Notes: a model not told the origin generated them from the letters alone. 64,000 bases of DNA from Pyxidicoccus sp. MSG2 (GCF_026626705.1 NZ_JAPNKC010000001.1:6900001-6964000), one strand, 5' to 3'. Positions 24,882 through 33,214 are shown, counted from the first letter of the stretch. Translations and numbers: made by a program.

Positions 24882-26909
24882 TCAGTTGCCACAGGTGGCC
24901 GTGTCGTCGTTGTTGGTGATGCGCCGCAGGGATGGGTTGCCCGTGTACACCGCATCCGCGAGCGAGGTGACCCGGCACGTGGGCAGCTTCGGGTTGTGGG
25001 TGACGAAGAACTGCTTCGACACCTTCTGCAGCGCGCCCAGGTCGAACCGGGTCAGGTTGTCGTTCTCCATCAGGTTGAGCTCGGCCACCTCGCGCAGGCC
25101 CGCCAGCACGCCCAGGCTCGTCAGCCCGGGGCAGCGCTGCACCTTCAGGCTCTCCAGGTACGTGGCCCGCGAGAGCGGCGACAGCTCGGTCAGCAGCGGG
25201 TTGTCGACGAGGGTCAGCTGCGAGAAGTACCGCAGGCCATCCAGGTTGCGCAGGCCCCGCAGCTTCGGGTTGAAGCTGAGGTCGAGCTGGAATTCGATGG
25301 AGCGCAGGGCGGGCATGTCGCCCACCCACTCCAGCTGGGAGTTCCCGCTGAAGCTGAGCCCACCCACCCGGGCGAGTCCCGGCAGGCCCTCGGTGGTGCG
25401 CAGCGAATCGTTGCCGGAGACGATGAGCCGGACGTTGATGGCCTGCAGGTAGTTCATCCCCGACAGGTCCTGGAGCAGGTCATTGTCGGAGATCCACAGG
25501 TCCGAGCCGACGAAGTACAGGTGCGTTCCCGACAGGGACCGAAGGGCCTGGTTGCCGACAATCTCCACGGTGCCGCCCACCTGCTGCAGGTTGGGGAAGG
25601 GGAGCGCGTGCAGCGAATCGTTGCCGGAGACGCGGAGGGTGTCCGCGAGCGACTGGATGGCGGAGAAGCCCTGCTGGCCGTCGACGAAGTCCAGCGCGTC
25701 GTTCTCCTGCAGCTCCAGCCCCAGGCGCGGGGTGACCTGGTCCAGACCGCCCAGGGTCGCCAGTCGCGGATTGGAGCGGATGCGCAGGTACTGCTCCACC
25801 CACAGCTGGCCGCTCAAGGCGCTGCCCAGCACCAGCGTCTCCATCAGCGGCTGCGAGGAGACCTCCAGGTCCTGCCCCACGAACCGCAGGCCCGGCAGCT
25901 CCAGGCGCGTCAGGAGGCTGTTGCCGGTGACGAGCACCTGCCCCTCCACCACGGACAGTCCCGGGAGCACCACCTCGGTCAGCTGTGTGCCCGAAATGAA
26001 GAGGTGGCCCTGGAGATGGGAGATGCCCTGGAGCGCCGCGAGGTCCGCCGCGGTCGTCACCCAATAGTCCCCGACGTACGTGTGCAGCGGCTGGCATACG
26101 AGGCGCGCCGCGACGACTTCCAGCTCGTCCAGCTTGCCGTCCCTGTCGGTGTCCTCGCCCGCCACCACCCACGTGCCCCCGGCGGGGCACTGCGCGCCCG
26201 CCGGCTCCGTGAACAGCGCCACGACCACCCGGGCGGCGTCCGCGCACAGGTTCATCCCGGTCCGCCGCTCCGCGTCGTCCAGCTCGCCATCCCGGTCCGA
26301 GTCCAGCCCTGCTTCCACCGACGTCATCTGCCCGGCGCAATTGAAGGGAGGGGGCTCGGAGTTGCGGACGCGGGCGACCACCGTTGCCGGGGTCATGCAG
26401 CCGTACACCTCGCGGGTGACTTCGCCATCCTCCAGCTCGCCGTTGCCGTTGGCGTCGTGCCCGGCGCGCGACAGCTGGCCGCCATGCGGGCACGCGTCTC
26501 CGGGCCGCACCTCCTGCGTGCGCACCAGCACGTCCGGGACGGCGGTGGCGCAGAGGTAGTCGGTGGCCGTGACTTCGGCGTCCTCGAGCGCGCCGCTGCC
26601 GTCCACGTCCACACCCGTCTGGATTGCCTGCCCGCCCAGCGCGCAGTGGGGCCCCGCCGGCTCGGCCGTCATGCGCGTCAGCGCCGTGGCGCAGACGTAC
26701 TCGGTGCGCGTCACCTCGCCGTCGTCGAGCACGTCGTTGTCGTTCAGGTCCAGGCCGGACAGCACCGCGCTGCCGCCGTGCGCGCAGTGGACGCCGGGAG
26801 GCTCCGCGGCCACCCGGGTGCGCGCCCCGTGCTGCTTCACGACGTCGTCCAGCTGGATGCCGTTGCAGCCGGCCACCAACGCGAGCACCGCCGTCCAGGT
26901 CCATCGCAT
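24882..26909 (-). CDS. Lipoprotein C: EF-hand-like Cys repeats plus L-domain
   Basis: 675 residues. Signal peptide MRWTWTAVLALVAGC with lipid-acceptor Cys15. Five CxxGG/YxC repeats follow; the first loop is DLNDNDVLDDGE, in which the usual Gly is replaced by Asn-Asp. The L-type domain starts near 285 (TTAADLAALQGISHLQGHL) and ends in a Cys-containing tail TNNDDTATC. It is closest to lipoprotein B in the L domain. It begins 57 bp after the D stop, so the four genes are very likely one transcript. Confidence 0.85.
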   Translation of the reverse strand: MRWTWTAVLALVAGCNGIQLDDVVKQHGARTRVAAEPPGVHCAHGGSAVLSGLDLNDNDVLDDGEVTRTEYVCATALTRMTAEPAGPHCALGGQAIQTGVDVDGSGALEDAEVTATDYLCATAVPDVLVRTQEVRPGDACPHGGQLSRAGHDANGNGELEDGEVTREVYGCMTPATVVARVRNSEPPPFNCAGQMTSVEAGLDSDRDGELDDAERRTGMNLCADAARVVVALFTEPAGAQCPAGGTWVVAGEDTDRDGKLDELEVVAARLVCQPLHTYVGDYWVTTAADLAALQGISHLQGHLFISGTQLTEVVLPGLSVVEGQVLVTGNSLLTRLELPGLRFVGQDLEVSSQPLMETLVLGSALSGQLWVEQYLRIRSNPRLATLGGLDQVTPRLGLELQENDALDFVDGQQGFSAIQSLADTLRVSGNDSLHALPFPNLQQVGGTVEIVGNQALRSLSGTHLYFVGSDLWISDNDLLQDLSGMNYLQAINVRLIVSGNDSLRTTEGLPGLARVGGLSFSGNSQLEWVGDMPALRSIEFQLDLSFNPKLRGLRNLDGLRYFSQLTLVDNPLLTELSPLSRATYLESLKVQRCPGLTSLGVLAGLREVAELNLMENDNLTRFDLGALQKVSKQFFVTHNPKLPTCRVTSLADAVYTGNPSLRRITNNDDTATCGN

Positions 26910-26966
26910 CGGTGCTTCTCCTTGGTGCCCCCGGAACGGCGCCGCCGCCGTGTCCGGAGACGGCGC

Positions 26967-28994
26967 TCAGTCGCAGGTGGCCGTGGAGTCGTTGCCGCTG
27001 ATTTGCGGCGCGCCCCCGCCGCCCTTGTACGCAAGCGTCGCGAGCGAGGTGGCCAGGCACGTGGGCAGCTTCGGGTTGTCCACGATGGTGAAGAAGTTGT
27101 CCACGCGCTGCAGGGCAGTCAGGTCCAGTCGGGTGAGGTTGAGGTTGTCGACGAGGGTCAGTTGCTCCAGCGAGCGCACGTGTCCCAGGTCCGCCAGGGT
27201 CGTCAGGCCGTTGCTGAACTCCACGCCCAGCACGCGCAACGACTCCAGCCGCTCCAGGCCCTTGAGGTGCGTCAGCAGCGGGTTGAAATTGACGAACAGG
27301 CTGTCCAGGCTGCGCAGCTGGAAGGTGCCCAGGGAGGTGAGCTTCGCGTTCTCACTGACGCTGAGGGAGCCCACGGACCTCAGCATGGGGAACGCGGCCA
27401 CCGTCTCCAGCAGGGGGTTGCGGGCCACATGGAGCGACCCCACCCGGTTCAGCGAATCCATCCCCGCCGTGGACAGCATGCCGTCGTTCTCCGACACCGC
27501 CAGGCTGCCGGCGACGGACTCGAGGGCGGGCATGCCGCTCAGGTCGGTCAGCGCGGCGTTCCGGGAGATTTCGAGACGGTCGCCGACGTACGTCAGCGTC
27601 GCGCACGTCAGGTTCGGCAGCACCTTGTTGGAGGTGATGGTGAAGCTGCCACCCACCCGGAACAGGCTGGCAAAGGGCAGGCCCAGCAGCGCGTCGTTGT
27701 CACTGACGACGATGGAGCCCTTGAGCTCACGGACATCATCGAAGGTCCCCGACGTCACCATCGCATCGTTGTCAGAGAGGGTGATGTTGCGACCGGGAAC
27801 CGCGCTCCTCAGCCCGAACAGCGTGGGGAGGCTGGCATTGGTCTCCACGTTCAGGTCGCCCGCAATCCAGAGCCGGCTGCCCGAACCCAGCTGGTTTCCG
27901 AGCTTGAGCGTCCCCATCGCCGAGTTGTTGATGACGAGCACGTCCTCCGCCACGAAGCGCAGGCCGGTCAGCTCCACGCGGGTCAGCGAGCCGTTGTTGG
28001 TGATGAGGAGCTGGCCCTCCACGGACTGGAGGCCGGGGAGCACCACCTCGTTGACGACAGAGCTGCTGATGTGGAGGGAGCCCCGGACGCGGCCGATGCC
28101 CTGGAGCGCCGCGACGTCCGCCGCGCTCTTCACCTCGAAGGTGCCGTCGAACGTGCGCGCGGGATGGCACACGGTGGTGTTGGCGCCCACCTCCTGGTCC
28201 TCGAACGTCCCGTCGCCGTCGTCGTCCGCGCCGACCTCCACGCGAATACCCCCGGCGGCGCACGCGGCGCCGATGGGCTCCGGGCGCTGCCGGACGCGGA
28301 GCTGCGGGAGCTCCGTACAGGCGATGACCGAGGCCCGGCGCTCGTCGTCGTCGAGCACGCCGTCGCGGTCCAGGTCCACGCCCGCCTCCACCAACGAGCC
28401 CTCGGGGACGCAGGGGGACAGCTGCGAGGGCGCCGGGCTCGCGCGGGTGACGACGGTGTCCGGCTCCGTGCAGCCATACACCTCGCGGGTGACCTCGCCG
28501 TCCTCCAGCTCGCTGTTGTCATTGACGTCGTAGCCGGCGCGCGACACCTGGCCGCCCAGGGCGCACCGCTGCCCGGGAGGCACGGCCTGGGCGCGCATCA
28601 GCACGCGCGGAATGGCCGTGGCGCAGAGGTACTCGGTGGCCGTGACTTCCGCATCCTCGAGCGTGCCGCTGGCGTCCACGTCCAGGCCCGTCTCCACCGC
28701 CCGGCCGCCATTCAGGCAGTGCGTGCCCGCCGGCTCCTCGCGCGTGCGCGTCAGCGCGCTCGGGGGAGCGTCATCACAGTCGTACGTGGTGGTCTTCACC
28801 TCGTCGTCGGCCAGCACGTCGTCGTCGTCCAGGTCCAGGCCCGTGAGCACCGCGCTGCCGCCGTGCTCGCAGTGGGGGCCCGCCGGCTCCTCGATGATGA
28901 GGGTGAGCGGCTCGTGCTGCCGCACGAGCTGCCCCAGGTCGATGCCGTCACAACCCGCCGACAGTGCGAGCACCACCATCCAGGTCCATCTCAT
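26967..28994 (-). CDS. Lipoprotein D: EF-hand-like Cys repeats plus L-domain
   Basis: 675 residues starting at the ATG at 28994, which begins a lipoprotein signal MRWTWMVVLALSAGC; the open frame upstream overlaps the caspase gene and is not used. It is the first paralog after the caspase gene (34-bp gap) and the most divergent in its L domain. Repeats include DLDDDDVLADDE and DVDASGTLEDAE, so several loops have lost strict EF-hand residues. The tail SGNDSTATC resembles those of B and C. It probably acts with the caspase at the envelope. Confidence 0.85.
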   Translation of the reverse strand: MRWTWMVVLALSAGCDGIDLGQLVRQHEPLTLIIEEPAGPHCEHGGSAVLTGLDLDDDDVLADDEVKTTTYDCDDAPPSALTRTREEPAGTHCLNGGRAVETGLDVDASGTLEDAEVTATEYLCATAIPRVLMRAQAVPPGQRCALGGQVSRAGYDVNDNSELEDGEVTREVYGCTEPDTVVTRASPAPSQLSPCVPEGSLVEAGVDLDRDGVLDDDERRASVIACTELPQLRVRQRPEPIGAACAAGGIRVEVGADDDGDGTFEDQEVGANTTVCHPARTFDGTFEVKSAADVAALQGIGRVRGSLHISSSVVNEVVLPGLQSVEGQLLITNNGSLTRVELTGLRFVAEDVLVINNSAMGTLKLGNQLGSGSRLWIAGDLNVETNASLPTLFGLRSAVPGRNITLSDNDAMVTSGTFDDVRELKGSIVVSDNDALLGLPFASLFRVGGSFTITSNKVLPNLTCATLTYVGDRLEISRNAALTDLSGMPALESVAGSLAVSENDGMLSTAGMDSLNRVGSLHVARNPLLETVAAFPMLRSVGSLSVSENAKLTSLGTFQLRSLDSLFVNFNPLLTHLKGLERLESLRVLGVEFSNGLTTLADLGHVRSLEQLTLVDNLNLTRLDLTALQRVDNFFTIVDNPKLPTCLATSLATLAYKGGGGAPQISGNDSTATCD

Positions 28995-29028
28995 GGCTAC
29001 GTCTCTCATGGGCCGCCTCGCGCTGCCT

Positions 29029-30747
29029 TCAGCGCCGCAGCGCCAGCTCCAGGCCGTAGGAGGGGTCCCAGCGGTCATCCCCGTCGAGCGTGACGCGGTC
29101 CGAGGACAGCGTGGCCGCCAGCCGCAGCCGCAGCCCCGCCACCTTCGCCGTCACCCCCGCGGCCGCGTGCGTGGTGAGCACCGCCAGGTCGCCCATGCGC
29201 ACCGAGCCCTTCGTCACGCCCAGCACGCCCCAGCCAGCCCCTGCCTCCAGGAACAGCGGCGTGCGGTACAGCCCCTCGGTGCCCACCAGCCCCTGCACCG
29301 TGGCGCGGTGCAGGCGCCAGCCGTCGCGCGCCACCGGCGTCAGCGCGTAGGTGCCGCGCACGCCGTAGTAGAGGAAGGGTGCGAACTCGTTGCGCCACCC
29401 CACGCTGGGGCCCATGGCGAAGGTGCTCAACCCCAGCGGGGCCCGCATTGCCGTCAGGCCGAAGTCCCACCCGGTGGTCTTCGGGGAGCGCAGCAGCAGG
29501 TGCGGCAGCGAGCCCCCTTCCGCGGGCGGGAAGGCGCGGCCCAGGTCCACCGGCACCAGGCCGGAGGCGGCCACGTATTGCTCGTAGAAGCCCTTGTCCA
29601 GGGGCACCGCGAACAGGCCGCGCCGCAGCGCCTCCTCGGCGGGACCACGCTCCTGCAGCTCGCGCGAGGACATGTTCACCACCCCGGTGGACAGCTCCGC
29701 CAGGGTGATGCGCGCCTCCGCGTTGGGGGTGCGCACCCAGTACACGTCGCGCTCGGGCAGCCGCAGCAGCACGTACTGGTCTTCCGCGCGGCGCACGTCC
29801 GCCAGGCGCCGCCCGTCCGCGTCCTCCACGGAGATGCGCGAGTGCTCGAAGCCGGAGGGCAGGGTGAGGCTCGGGCCCTTCGGGGCCGGGCCCACCAGCG
29901 GGCGCCGGGGCTCGGCGATGGGCGCGAAGGCGTGGATGGTGAGCCGTGCCGGCAGGCCCTTCACCGCCTGCAGTGACGCGGAGACGAAGGCGCCCAGCTC
30001 GCTGTACTCCACCCGCCCGTCGCCGTTGATGTCCGCCGCGCCCATGAGGCCGGAGCGCGCCACGTGGCTGAAGACGCCGGCGCGGATGCGGGACCACTCG
30101 TGCGTCTCGCCGTCGTCGCTCTCCGCGAAGAGGGCGCCCACGGTGGGCCGGGTGGCCAGTTGCTCGCGAGCGAGCATGCCGCGCAATTCCGCCAGCACGG
30201 CCGCGTCGGTGCCGCCGCCGCGGCTGCCCACCACGCCCGAGGCGCGGCACGCGTCCACGATGACGTGCACGTAGTCCGCGCCGAGCGGGTCCACCACGTC
30301 GGAGTAGAGGCTCGCCTTGTCCAGCCGCCCGCCCGCGAGGGTGAAGTAGGCGCGGCCCGCCTCGTCGGTGTTGCCGTGGCCCACATAGATGACGAGCACG
30401 TCCGTCTGTCGTCCCAGCTCGTCGTCGGCCAGGCTGGCCGCGCGCAGCCGGGCCACCTCGCGCTTCACCTCGTCCGGCGTGGGCGGACGGGCTCCGGCCA
30501 GCACGGGCCTGCCGCCCGCGCGCGTCGCGGCGTCCGCGTCCACCAACAGCGTCGTCTCCACACCCAGCCGCTGGAGCGTCTCCGCCCACAGCACGCCGTC
30601 GTCATCCGCGAAGCGCAGGTCCGGCAGCGACGGGTCATCGCTTCCGTTGTGGGCGATGACCAGCGCTCGGCGCACCACCCCTTCCGCCGAGGCGCCGCGG
30701 GCGAGCAGCAGCGCGACAGCCCCGAGGAGCAGTCCCAACTTTCTCAT
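29029..30747 (-). CDS. Exported caspase (peptidase C14) with C-terminal beta domain
   Basis: 572 residues with a Sec signal peptide (cleavage after about ASA, residue 21). The caspase-like domain (about 24-270) has the catalytic dyad His124 in YVGHGNTDE and Cys167 in IVDACRASG. Inside it, residues 239-250 form a canonical EF-hand loop (DINGDGRVEYSE). From about 285 on the protein is beta-rich, and the last 145 residues alternate as in an outer-membrane beta barrel (WDFGLTAM, VGWRNEFAPFLYYGVRGTYAL, ending YGLELALRR). It starts inside the stop of the anti-sigma-like gene (4-bp overlap). Caspase-fold enzymes cut after Arg/Lys or Asp; the substrate here is unknown. Periplasmic or outer-membrane location is inferred. 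Confidence 0.87.
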   Translation of the reverse strand: MRKLGLLLGAVALLLARGASAEGVVRRALVIAHNGSDDPSLPDLRFADDDGVLWAETLQRLGVETTLLVDADAATRAGGRPVLAGARPPTPDEVKREVARLRAASLADDELGRQTDVLVIYVGHGNTDEAGRAYFTLAGGRLDKASLYSDVVDPLGADYVHVIVDACRASGVVGSRGGGTDAAVLAELRGMLAREQLATRPTVGALFAESDDGETHEWSRIRAGVFSHVARSGLMGAADINGDGRVEYSELGAFVSASLQAVKGLPARLTIHAFAPIAEPRRPLVGPAPKGPSLTLPSGFEHSRISVEDADGRRLADVRRAEDQYVLLRLPERDVYWVRTPNAEARITLAELSTGVVNMSSRELQERGPAEEALRRGLFAVPLDKGFYEQYVAASGLVPVDLGRAFPPAEGGSLPHLLLRSPKTTGWDFGLTAMRAPLGLSTFAMGPSVGWRNEFAPFLYYGVRGTYALTPVARDGWRLHRATVQGLVGTEGLYRTPLFLEAGAGWGVLGVTKGSVRMGDLAVLTTHAAAGVTAKVAGLRLRLAATLSSDRVTLDGDDRWDPSYGLELALRR

Positions 30748-31496
30748 GGACCGTCCTCTACCCTGACCTCCTGCTTGAGCACCACGGACCCTTCGTGCTC
30801 CTCCCCACGGAGGGCCGCCAGGGCCGCGGCCGGGCGGTCCGCGAAGGCCGCCGTGACTTCCATCGCGCCCGCCAGCTGGGGCATGGGTACGGTCAGCTCC
30901 AGAGGGCCTTCCCTGCCGGGCGTGCCGGACAGCGAGAAGGGGCCCGCCACGACTTCGGCCTTCTTCGGGCCGCGCACCTGCACGGCCACGTGGGTGTAGG
31001 GCGCGTTGCCACCGGCGGCGAAGGCCAGCATGGCGCCTGCCCGGCAGCTGTCGCCCGCGTGCAGCTCGCGCATGGGCTGGCCGGCCGTCGCGCAGAAGAT
31101 GCGAATCGCCACGCCCGGCGGAGGCGTGCCTTCACCGCGCGAGGTGAATTCGCGGGTGTTCGTGGCGGGCGGCGTCAGCACCACCGCCAGGAAGACGGCG
31201 GCCAGCGCGCCGCCGAGCACCGCCAGCGAGGGCCAGCGCGACGGAGCCTCCTGGGGCACCGCCGCGGCCAGGGCCGCCGCGAGGCCGGCGTCACCCAGCG
31301 CCTGCCGCTCCACGGAGGAGGGCAGGTCCACGTCGCCCTCGAGCGCGCGGTGGGCCCGGGCCCACTGCTCGTACCGGGGACCGCAGCGTGCGCAACCATG
31401 AGCATGGCGCAGCAGGCGGGCGGACTCGTGGGAGGACAGCGCTCCCAGCGACCAGCGCGTCAGACTGGCGTCGATGTGTCTTTCGTACCACCTCAT
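30744..31496 (-). CDS. Anti-sigma-factor-like protein with zinc finger and one TM helix
   Basis: 250 residues from the ATG overlapping the sigma gene stop by 4 bp. The cytosolic N-terminus has a zf-HC2-like His31-x3-Cys35-x2-Cys38 motif of anti-sigma factors. One hydrophobic helix (about 88-108, WPSLAVLGGALAAVFLAVVL) follows, then a roughly 140-residue periplasmic domain with two Cys and a beta-rich pattern (IRIFCATAG, AGDSCRAGAM, HVAVQVRG). Its place between a sigma gene and an exported caspase gene makes it the likely membrane relay that holds the sigma factor and is released on an envelope signal. Confidence 0.8.
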   Translation of the reverse strand: MRWYERHIDASLTRWSLGALSSHESARLLRHAHGCARCGPRYEQWARAHRALEGDVDLPSSVERQALGDAGLAAALAAAVPQEAPSRWPSLAVLGGALAAVFLAVVLTPPATNTREFTSRGEGTPPPGVAIRIFCATAGQPMRELHAGDSCRAGAMLAFAAGGNAPYTHVAVQVRGPKKAEVVAGPFSLSGTPGREGPLELTVPMPQLAGAMEVTAAFADRPAAALAALRGEEHEGSVVLKQEVRVEDGP

Positions 31497-32185
31497 GAGG
31501 GCATGCTCCCTATCGCGCACAGGGCGAGCGAGGCCAGGAGGACTCCCAGCTCCATCCGCCCGGGCTCGGCCGACGCGTCCAGCCAGCCCGAGGCCTTCAG
31601 ATGCTCCGTGAACTGCGTCCGCAGCCGCTTCTCGCGCACCCGGACCTCTCCCCGGGTGAGCTGGAGTTGCTCAGCGGCGGATTCCTGCGACAGCCCTTCC
31701 ACGAAGCGCAATTGCGCCAGCGCGCGCGCCTCTTCCGGCAGTGCGTCCAGGAAGCGGCGCACCAGCGCGCGCACCTCGGTGCCCAGCGCCTCCTCCTCCG
31801 GGCTGCGGCTCTCGGTGGGCAGGTGGGTCAGCTCCGGCGCGTCGTCCATGGGGACGGCCTCACGTGCCACGCGCCCCGACGCCCGCATCAGGTCGATGGC
31901 CGTCGAGCGCGCCACCGTCAGCAGGAAGCCCAGGTAGGGGCGCACCCCGTCGTAGGCCTGCCGCATGTTGGGGCGGAAGGCGCGCACGAAGGTCTCCTGG
32001 TGTGCCGCGTCCAGGTCCAGCGCGGACAGGGCCACCGTCCGCGTCCCCGCCTCCCCCCCCACCGCGAACTTGCGCGAGAGGTAGCGCAGCACCTCCGGCG
32101 AGTACGTCCGATAGACCTGGGTGAGCACGGACGCGTCCCCTCGACGGAACGCGTCCAAGACGGACCTGTCGTTTCCTGGCAGCAC
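31493..32185 (-). CDS. RNA polymerase sigma factor, ECF-like, with hydrophobic tail
   Basis: 230 residues from a GTG at 32185 preceded by GGAGA. Region 2 (LDAFRRGDASVLTQVYRTYSPEVLRYLSRKF, and ETFVRAF further on) and region 4 (LPEEARALAQLRFVEGLSQESAAEQL) are clear. The C-terminus adds an unusual uncharged stretch ELGVLLASLALCAIGSMPS, which could contact the membrane or the anti-sigma helix. It is the first gene of the caspase array, and a palindrome array lies 196 bp upstream of its start, so autoregulation is likely. Confidence 0.87.
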   Translation of the reverse strand: MLPGNDRSVLDAFRRGDASVLTQVYRTYSPEVLRYLSRKFAVGGEAGTRTVALSALDLDAAHQETFVRAFRPNMRQAYDGVRPYLGFLLTVARSTAIDLMRASGRVAREAVPMDDAPELTHLPTESRSPEEEALGTEVRALVRRFLDALPEEARALAQLRFVEGLSQESAAEQLQLTRGEVRVREKRLRTQFTEHLKASGWLDASAEPGRMELGVLLASLALCAIGSMPS

Positions 32186-32380
32186 GGAGTCTCCGTCCCA
32201 GGCGAGCCGGCGCGGGCTCCGTGCCCGCGCCGTCCGTCACCCTCACGAAAAGGGATACGGAGCGTGCTCGAAATCTGGGTCGTGCCAGGAACGATAGACG
32301 GCCGATTCCTTGAGCCAGAAGACCGAAATCGTTGCGCGGACGCGGTTTTCAGGGCTCAAACGACCCGCCGGTGGGGCCTC

Positions 32381-32571
32381 ACTTCCGCACGTGCGGAAGT
32401 AGGGGGGGCTGCCGGTGGGGTCTCACTTCCGCACGTGCGGAAGCAGGGGGGGCCGGAGGGGCCTCACTTCCGCACGTGCGGAAGTAGGGGGGCTGCCGGT
32501 GGGGGCCTCACTTCCGCACGTGCGGAAGTAGGGGGGGGCCGGAGGGGCCTCACTTCCGCACGTGCGGAAGT
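32381..32571. repeat. Five-copy palindrome array
   Basis: The 410-bp gap between the sigma gene start (32185) and the stop of the next minus-strand gene (32597) holds five copies of the perfect palindrome ACTTCCGCACGTGCGGAAGT at 32381, 32425, 32466, 32510 and 32552; the second ends in C instead of T. Spacing is 44, 41, 44 and 42 bp, about four helical turns. The spacers are also similar (G-rich AGGGGGG runs, CTGCCGGTGGGG, GGCCTC). It may be an operator array for the sigma/caspase operon, a set of RNA hairpins, or an expanded extragenic palindrome. The remaining 195 bp toward the sigma gene shows no other clear structure. Confidence 0.9.
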
Positions 32572-32596
32572 AGGGGGAGCTGCCGATGGGGTCCGT

Positions 32597-33214
32597 TCAT
32601 GTGGGAATCAGCGGCCACCCAGGAAATGCCGCCGCCCACGCCGCGCGCACCCGGGCGAGCAGGCCGTCCCGGACGCCGTCCTCCATCCCCTGCACCCGCG
32701 CGGGGGTGGCCTCCCACCAGCCGGCGTTGAAGAGGACCACTGCCGGACAGGCACCCAGCAGCTCCTGGAGCCGGGCCTCGGACGTGCCCGCGCGCTCGTG
32801 CAGGGTCCGGAGCTGAGACGCCAGCGGCCCCAGTGGCGAGCCCGGTCCCTGGTAGGCCGGGCCATACCAGGCCTCGGTGAAGCGCACCGGGCCTACGAGG
32901 TGGGCATTGAAGTCCGCCAGCTCCTCCGCCGGCACCCACAGCTCCTGGTGTCCCCGGCTGCCCACCGTGCGCACGGGGAAGCGGGCGGCGTACGCCGCGT
33001 CCACGTCGAAGGCGGTGACGAAGCCCACGTGCCCCGAGCCCGCGTCCGGCGCGTTCCAGTCGCGGGCAATCTGCCGCGCGTAGGCCGCGTTCATGACGGG
33101 GTAGAAGATGGGCTGGTCCGGCAGCCGGGGCGGGAAGCCCGCGCAGTCGCTGGCCAGCACGAGCTCCGCCTCCTTCAGCCCCACCGGGCGGTACAGCGTG
33201 AGCGTCTCCACCAT
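32597..33214 (-). CDS. ADP-ribosylation/crystallin J1-like protein
   Basis: 205 residues starting at the ATG at 33214 behind a strong AAAGGAGG. The first 120 residues (LTLYRPVGLKEAELV, GFPPRLPDQPIFYPVMNAAYARQIARDWN, ELWVPAEELADFNAHLVGPV) match small proteins usually annotated as ADP-ribosylation/crystallin J1 proteins, whose function is not established. The extra 80 residues at the C-terminus (HERAGTSEARLQELL onward) are not part of the usual short form. No signal peptide, so cytosolic. Confidence 0.75.
   Translation of the reverse strand: MVETLTLYRPVGLKEAELVLASDCAGFPPRLPDQPIFYPVMNAAYARQIARDWNAPDAGSGHVGFVTAFDVDAAYAARFPVRTVGSRGHQELWVPAEELADFNAHLVGPVRFTEAWYGPAYQGPGSPLGPLASQLRTLHERAGTSEARLQELLGACPAVVLFNAGWWEATPARVQGMEDGVRDGLLARVRAAWAAAFPGWPLIPT

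Noticed and set aside
23805..29093. A very long plus-strand open frame (over 1,700 codons) opposite the lipoprotein genes
   Set aside because: It is the mirror of four real genes with signal peptides and conserved repeats. At 70% G+C antisense frames stay open, and its translation is low-complexity His/Arg/Val-rich with no domain.
32381..32571. CRISPR array
   Set aside because: The repeats are 20-bp palindromes, but the intervening sequences are themselves repeated and only about 22 bp long. There are no cas genes nearby.
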